From Caldilineae bacterium (GTDB lineage: Bacteria; Chloroflexota; Anaerolineae; Epilineales; Epilineaceae), in contig JACKBJ010000018.1 of the NCBI GenBank assembly GCA_020634625.1, forward strand, positions 15,601 through 79,600: DNA of 64,000 nucleotides. The letters are read 5' to 3'. The notes beneath the pieces were generated by a model. It saw nothing but the letters and a program-made list of their open reading frames with translations. It searched no databases and was not told the origin of the DNA. A program made the translations under genes and the position numbers. Positions 59,390 to 64,000 of this stretch are shown here, piece by piece. Position 1 is the first letter of the stretch; each line of letters opens with the position of its first letter.

Positions 59390-61219
59390 ATGCCCCGACG
59401 CCCGCGATGCGCCGCCACGATCCGCAAGGCCACCCTCGGCCCCGGCCTGGCCCTGCTGCTGGCCGCCTGCAGCGGCGCCGGGTCCCCGGCCGGCCCAGTC
59501 CCGCGCGACGGCGCCAGCGACGACGGACGGACGGCCGCGCCGCCGGCCGCGCCGACCGAAGCCGACGCGAGCGGCGGTGCCGAGGGCTTCGCCCGCCCGG
59601 CCTTCGTCGAGGCCGCCGCCGCGCTGGGCCTGGACTTCGTGCACCACAGCGGACGGTCGGGCCAGCGCTACTTCCCCGAGATCAACGGCCCGGGCAGCGC
59701 GCTCTTCGATGCCGATGGCGACGGCGACCTGGACCTGTACCTGGTGCAGGGCGGCTCGCTCGAGGCGGGCCCGGACCCGGCTCTGGCCGGCCGGCTCTAC
59801 CGCAACCGCCTGCGCGAGGACGGCCGGCTGGGCTTCGAGGACATGACCGCGGACTCCGGCCTGGTCGCCGACGGCTACGGCATGGGCGCGGCGGCCGGCG
59901 ACATCGACAACGACGGCGACCTCGACCTCTACCTGACGAACTTCGGGCCGAACCAGCTCTGGCGCAACCTGGGCGGCGGGCGCTTCGAGGACGTGACGCA
60001 GGCCGCCGGCGAGGGGCTGGACGATCCCCGCTGGAGCACCAGCGCCGCCTTCGTGGACTACGACCGGGACGGCTGGCTCGACCTGGTGGTCAGCACCTAC
60101 ACCGACTTCACGCTGGCGGGACACAAGGCCTGCTACGCGCCCAACGGCGCCATCGACTACTGCGGCCCGCTGAGCTACGACCCGCTGCCCGACCGGCTGA
60201 TGCACAACCTGGGCGACGGGCGCTTCGAGGACGTCACGGCCACCGCCGGTCTCGGCGCCGCCTACGGCCCGGGCCTGGGCGTCGCCGTGGCCGACTTCGA
60301 CGCCGACGGCTGGCCGGACATCTACGTGGCCAACGACGGCATGCCCAACCAGCTCTGGATCAACCGCGACGGCCAGCGCTTCGACGACACGGCGCTGCTG
60401 GCGGGCGTGGCCATGAACGCCAAGGGCGCGGCCGAAGCCGGCATGGGCGTGGTGGCCGACGACCTCGACGGCGACCTCGACGTCGACCTGTTCATGACCC
60501 ACCTGACCGACGAGACCAACACGCTCTACGTGAACGACGGCACTGGGCTCTTCGAGGACGCCACCGCCCGCAGCGGCCTGGGCGGTGCCAGCCTGCCCTA
60601 CACCGGCTTCGGCGTGGGCAGCCTCGACATCGACGGCGACGGCTGGCTCGACCTCCTGGTCTCCAACGGCGCGGTGCGCATCAACCCCGCCCAGCTGGGC
60701 CTGCCGCAGGACCCGGCCGACCCGCAGGCGGCCTACCGCATGCCCCGTCAGGTCTATCGCAACCTGGCGGGCCGATTCGTCGAGGTCACGCCCAGCGCCG
60801 GCGACCTCGGCGGACCGGCGGTGGGCCGCGGCGCCAGCTTCGGTGACCTGGATGACGACGGAGACCCGGATGCGGTCCTGAACGACAACGACGGGCCGGT
60901 CCGGGTCCTGGTCAACCAGCTCGGCCCGCCGGCCGGCTGGCTCGGCCTGCGCCTCCTGACGCCCGAGGGGCGTGACGCCTATGGCGCTCGCGTCACCTTC
61001 CGTCTATCCAGCGGCCGCGCGCTCCTACGCCTGGCCCGAGCCGACGGCAGCCACCTGGCCTCCAACGACCCGCGCGCCCTGGCGGCCTATGGCGCCGAAG
61101 ATCGAATGGCCGAGGTCGAGGTGGCCTGGCCCGACGGCCGTCGCGAGGCCTGGGACTGGCGCGGCCGACCGACCGAGGCCTACGCGACCCTGGCGCAGGG
61201 CAGCGGCGAGCCCCGCTGA
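59390..61219 (+). CDS. FG-GAP/VCBS lipoprotein with ASPIC/UnbV domain (CRTAC1-like)
   Basis: 609 aa. Signal with lipobox LLAAC (Cys about 27). Residues 65-490 contain at least seven calcium-binding FG-GAP turns such as DADGDGDLDLYL, DIDNDGDLDLYL, DFDADGWPDIYV and DIDGDGWLDLL, which form a beta-propeller. The C-terminal 100 residues (GWLGLRLLTPEGRDAYGARV and AEVEVAWPDGRREAWDW) are the ASPIC/UnbV domain. ATG 59390 is preceded by AAGGTG at 7 nt; GTG 59381 also overlaps the previous stop. Proteins of this type often accompany TPR proteins; a specific role is unproven. Confidence 0.9.
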   Translation: MPRRPRCAATIRKATLGPGLALLLAACSGAGSPAGPVPRDGASDDGRTAAPPAAPTEADASGGAEGFARPAFVEAAAALGLDFVHHSGRSGQRYFPEINGPGSALFDADGDGDLDLYLVQGGSLEAGPDPALAGRLYRNRLREDGRLGFEDMTADSGLVADGYGMGAAAGDIDNDGDLDLYLTNFGPNQLWRNLGGGRFEDVTQAAGEGLDDPRWSTSAAFVDYDRDGWLDLVVSTYTDFTLAGHKACYAPNGAIDYCGPLSYDPLPDRLMHNLGDGRFEDVTATAGLGAAYGPGLGVAVADFDADGWPDIYVANDGMPNQLWINRDGQRFDDTALLAGVAMNAKGAAEAGMGVVADDLDGDLDVDLFMTHLTDETNTLYVNDGTGLFEDATARSGLGGASLPYTGFGVGSLDIDGDGWLDLLVSNGAVRINPAQLGLPQDPADPQAAYRMPRQVYRNLAGRFVEVTPSAGDLGGPAVGRGASFGDLDDDGDPDAVLNDNDGPVRVLVNQLGPPAGWLGLRLLTPEGRDAYGARVTFRLSSGRALLRLARADGSHLASNDPRALAAYGAEDRMAEVEVAWPDGRREAWDWRGRPTEAYATLAQGSGEPR

Positions 61220-61238
61220 ACGCGATCGCCCGGCCCGC

Positions 61239-63146
61239 TCAGTCCTCCAACCACCAGGTCGGCGGCAGGTAGGGCGTGTAGAAGTTGGTGTCCGAGCCCC
61301 AGTACAGGCCCTCCGCCGGCACGCCGCGCAGCCGCGTCCCGACCAGCACCGGATGCTCCTGCAGGCCGACGGTACCGATCATCGGCAAGGCCTCGGCGAA
61401 CCAGGCGAAGTACGCGCGGCCGAGCCGGACATAGTCCGGCGACTCGGCCGGCAGCGCGCGCCAGGCCTCGAAGCGCTGCGCCAGATCCTGGATCTCGGCC
61501 GGCGGCTGGCTGCCCTCGCGTCCCTCGCTCGCCAGCCAGCGTGTCCACTCGGGCGCCCACCACTGTTGGGCCGGATCGGTGAAGCCGAAGGCGCGGGGGT
61601 CGCTGCGCAGCGCGAAGCGGGTCGTGCGCCCGGTGGGCCAGACCGGCGAGAGCAGCTGGCCAGCGGCCTGACCCTCCAGGAAGCGGGCCGGCGAAGCCGT
61701 CGCGCCACACTCGGTCGTGATCCCGAGGCCGCGCCAGTCGCGCTCGACGGCCGCGCAGATGGGCTTGTTCAGCGGGTCGCTGGCCAGCATCTCCAAGCGC
61801 ATGACCAGCGCCTGGCCGTCGGCGCGCAGCCGCCGTCCCTCGGCATCCCGTCGGTCCAGGCCCAGGCCATCCAACAGGCGGCCGGCGGTCGCGGGATCGT
61901 GCTCGATGTGCAGCGTGGCCCAGCTCGGATCGAAGAAGGGCTGCTCCGGCAGCGGCAGGGCCGGGTAGGGCCGTGCCCGACCCCCGAAGACCTCGCGCAC
62001 GATCGCCTCGCGGTCGATGCCGAGCGACAGCGCCCAGCGAAAGTCGCGCTGGGCGAAGAGCTCGCGCAGCACCGGATCGCTGGCGTTGCGGTTGGGGTGG
62101 ATGGTGAACATCGAGCCGTGCAGGTCGGTGGCGACGCGCAGCGCGTAGCGTCCCTGGGCGGCGCCGGCCTCGAGCGCATCGAAGTCCGGCGTGTCGATGA
62201 AGTAGGCCTCGAAATCGGCCTCACCGTTCGACAGCGCCGCCCGGAAGGCATCGCCGTCCTCGTGGACCCGAACCTCGACGGCATCGATGTAGGGCAGCTG
62301 ACGGCCCGCGGCGTCGACCTGGTGGAAGTAGGGGTTGCGCGTGAAGCGCAGCCGGTCCCCGTCGCGACGCTCGGGCAGCCAGGCGAAGAGGCTGGGTCGC
62401 TCGGGGTCGAAGCGGGTGGGCGCGATGCGGTCCTCGAACAGCGCCTGCCAGTCCTCGAAGCCCTCCGCCTCGGCCAGCGCTTCGGCGCCCGGGTCGTAGT
62501 CGGCATGGAAGCGCCGCAGGTAGTGCGCCGGCAGCATCGGCCCCTCCGGCCCCTCGGCCGAGAAGGCGGCCCGCCCCCAACGATCGACGACCATCGGGTA
62601 GGGCTCGGGAAAGTCGAAGCGCACCCGGCTGTCGTCGAGCCGGGTGACCTGCATCTCGCCCGTCTCGAAGCGCCAGAAGGGGTCGGGCTCGAAGGCCGGG
62701 TTGCCGGCATAGGCCTCCCACCAGAAGATCAGGTCGTCGGCCGTGAATGGCTGGCCATCCGACCAGCGGTGGCCGGGCCGGAGCGACAGCGTCAGCGAGC
62801 GGGCATCCGCGGCGAGCTGGTAGCCCAACGCGATGTCCGGCAGCACCTCCACGCCGACCTGGTCGTAGCGAAACAGCCCGGCCATGCGCAGCTGCGCGGT
62901 GCTCCAGGCCCGTGCCTCGCGGTCGAGCAGGCGCAGGCTGCCGCCCTGGATCGCGCCCGGATCGGCCGTCGAGACCACCAAGGGCTGCTCGGGCAGGCGC
63001 TCGGCCAACGGCGGCAGCTCGCCGGCCTCGACGCGCGGCAGGAGCATCGGCACCTCGGGGGGTGCCTTGCGGCAGCCGCCGGCCGCCAGCGCCAGGAGCA
63101 GCGCCGCGGCGGTCACCACGGCCATCCGCGGACGGGGCCCCCGCAT
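61239..63146 (-). CDS. Family 5 solute-binding lipoprotein 2
   Basis: 635 aa. Signal with lipobox AAGGC (Cys about 25). It is a full-length paralog of the protein at 53101: both have the LPPLAERLPE motif, RxGHRWSDGQPFTADD-type phrase, NPYFHQVDAAGRQLPYID, WWAPEWTRWLAS and the same ending with TDTNFYTP. This paralog transcribes leftward and is convergent with the UnbV-like gene (19 nt gap). ATG 63146 has GAGG about 9 nt upstream; ATG 63125 is an alternative. No adjacent transport genes. Confidence 0.9.
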   Translation of the reverse strand: MRGPRPRMAVVTAAALLLALAAGGCRKAPPEVPMLLPRVEAGELPPLAERLPEQPLVVSTADPGAIQGGSLRLLDREARAWSTAQLRMAGLFRYDQVGVEVLPDIALGYQLAADARSLTLSLRPGHRWSDGQPFTADDLIFWWEAYAGNPAFEPDPFWRFETGEMQVTRLDDSRVRFDFPEPYPMVVDRWGRAAFSAEGPEGPMLPAHYLRRFHADYDPGAEALAEAEGFEDWQALFEDRIAPTRFDPERPSLFAWLPERRDGDRLRFTRNPYFHQVDAAGRQLPYIDAVEVRVHEDGDAFRAALSNGEADFEAYFIDTPDFDALEAGAAQGRYALRVATDLHGSMFTIHPNRNASDPVLRELFAQRDFRWALSLGIDREAIVREVFGGRARPYPALPLPEQPFFDPSWATLHIEHDPATAGRLLDGLGLDRRDAEGRRLRADGQALVMRLEMLASDPLNKPICAAVERDWRGLGITTECGATASPARFLEGQAAGQLLSPVWPTGRTTRFALRSDPRAFGFTDPAQQWWAPEWTRWLASEGREGSQPPAEIQDLAQRFEAWRALPAESPDYVRLGRAYFAWFAEALPMIGTVGLQEHPVLVGTRLRGVPAEGLYWGSDTNFYTPYLPPTWWLED

Positions 63147-63251
63147 CCATGACCCTCGGGCTCGACGCCACGACACAGGCTCGACGACCACGGCAGACCT
63201 CCAGGCGGGATGGGCGCGAGCGCCCGAGCGGCGCCCGTTCACGGGACGCCG

Positions 63252-63318
63252 AATGGTAGTCCCGCGGCGCCCGCTGCGCCATCGGGGCTGGTCGCAGCCG
63301 GTGGCGGGGGCTACCATT
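63252..63318. promoter_or_regulatory. Divergent promoter region with inverted -10 sequences
   Basis: AATGGTAG (63252-63259) and CTACCATT (63311-63318) are inverted copies. On each strand they provide a TACCAT -10 box (63253-63258 minus, 63312-63317 plus). The plus one ends 7 nt before ATG 63325. Possible -35 hexamers (TGGCGC on the minus, TGGTCG on the plus strand) are weak. Confidence 0.4.
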
Positions 63319-63324
63319 CCGGGC

Positions 63325-64000
63325 ATGCATGCTCCCGACGCCGCGGCAGGTACCCGCCCGGTGCCCGTCCGCCCTTCGAGCCCGCGCGGCAGGCGCCTTG
63401 CGGCATCGTCGATGCGACGCCCGGCCCTGGCCCTGGCCGGGCTGCTGCTGTTGGCAGCCTCCGCCTGCCGCGGCGGCCCGTCCCGTCCGGAGCTGCTGCC
63501 AGTGCCCCGACCCGACCTGGCCAGCCTGACCGAGGCCGCGCAGGCCCAGCTGGCCGCGCAGCGCGAGACGCTCGACGCGGCCATCGCCGAGCCCGCGACG
63601 CCGGCCCTGGCGCTGGCCGCCCGCTTCGGCGAGGCCGGCCGCCACTACCAGGCCTACGAGCTGGCCGCCGCGGCCGAGCCCTGCTATCGCAATGCCATCG
63701 CGCTCGATCCCGGGCGCTTCGACTGGCCCTACCTGCTGGCGCACCTGCTGCGCGGCGCCGGCCGCGGCCCGGAAGCCGCCGAGCAGTTCGCCCGCGCGAC
63801 CGAGATCGACCCCGACAGCCAGGCGGCCTGGATCTGGCTTTCGCGCAGCCGCCTGGCCCTCGAGGACTTCGCCGGCGCCGAGGCGGCGGCCGAGGCGGCC
63901 CGCCGGCTCGCCCCCGACGGCGCCGCCCCGCTGGTGGCCCTGGCCCGGGTCAGCGCCGCCCGCGGCGACTCGCCGCGCACGGCCGAGCTGCTCGAGCAGG
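63325..64000 (+). CDS. TPR-repeat lipoprotein 2, N-terminal part (runs off the right edge)
   Basis: 225 codons with no stop before the window ends. The frame from ATG 63325 gives a long n-region, then the signal LALAGLLLLAASAC (lipobox). ATG 63412 is an alternative start that gives a normal-length signal. It is a paralog of the TPR lipoprotein at 54996: PRPDLASLTEAAQAQLAAQR, AEPCYRNAIALDPGRFDWPYLL and following TPR units. It is divergent from the second solute-binding protein, so the pair partnership is kept while gene orientation differs. Confidence 0.85.
   Translation, partial: MHAPDAAAGTRPVPVRPSSPRGRRLAASSMRRPALALAGLLLLAASACRGGPSRPELLPVPRPDLASLTEAAQAQLAAQRETLDAAIAEPATPALALAARFGEAGRHYQAYELAAAAEPCYRNAIALDPGRFDWPYLLAHLLRGAGRGPEAAEQFARATEIDPDSQAAWIWLSRSRLALEDFAGAEAAAEAARRLAPDGAAPLVALARVSAARGDSPRTAELLEQ

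Overview
The window is a GC-rich (roughly 70% by eye) bacterial chromosome segment with no insertion sequence, phage gene or CRISPR array that I could recognise. I think it comes from a member of the Chloroflexota. The grounds are: a secreted protein ending in a Pro/Thr-rich linker plus a short ILLPYVARR-type tail; several lipoproteins with lipoboxes; a LexA promoter carrying a GAAC-N4-GTTC operator; SUF assembly by SufU/SufS with a SufR-type repressor; and many Asp-box, DUF11 and pre-peptidase C-terminal surface modules. The lineage is an inference from gene content, not a proof.

Layout. 1-1.3 kb: the start of a secreted protein and a DinB-like protein. 1.3-14.6 kb: two giant tandem secreted proteins (2006 and 2257 aa). 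They share about 1,700 C-terminal residues (seven DUF11-like repeats, then four related beta modules) but have unrelated N-terminal heads. 14.8-15.7 kb: a DnaJ/CbpA co-chaperone. 15.9-22.0 kb: an operon with a soluble histidine kinase, an OmpR-type regulator, an MprF-like flippase and lysyltransferase on two overlapping frames, and a DUF1003 protein. 22.1-28.4 kb: a hypothetical protein, a winged-helix protein, Hsp20, ModABC, a lipoprotein and a small Cys protein. 28.5-32.1 kb: tRNA-Leu(UAG), then trigger factor, ClpP and ClpX. 32.1-40.7 kb: an amidase, GpmI, a pentapeptide/membrane/PPC chimera, an Asp-box protein and HolA. 40.8-45.3 kb: LexA, FolK, an 8-Asp-box secreted protein and two small membrane proteins. 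45.4-53.0 kb: the Fe-S region, with SufR divergent from an A-type carrier, then an Rrf2 regulator and SufB-C-D-U-S. 53.1-64 kb: a lipoprotein cluster with two paralogous solute-binding protein + TPR lipoprotein pairs flanking fumarase, a zinc-ribbon/CBM9-like protein and a CRTAC1/UnbV-like FG-GAP lipoprotein.

How the parts work together. The Fe-S region is the clearest circuit: two predicted cluster-sensing regulators, each with a palindrome next to good promoter elements, bracket the machinery that builds clusters. The kinase/regulator pair probably controls or accompanies membrane lipid aminoacylation. The surface proteins (two DUF11 giants, three proteins or heads with Asp boxes, the PPC chimera, and the SBP/TPR/UnbV cluster) suggest a cell investing heavily in an exported proteome of unknown purpose. 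Promoter-like -35/-10 pairs with 16-18 bp spacers recur, and in at least two cases (modA and the amidase) the -10 box lies 6-7 nt before the start codon, which implies leaderless mRNAs.
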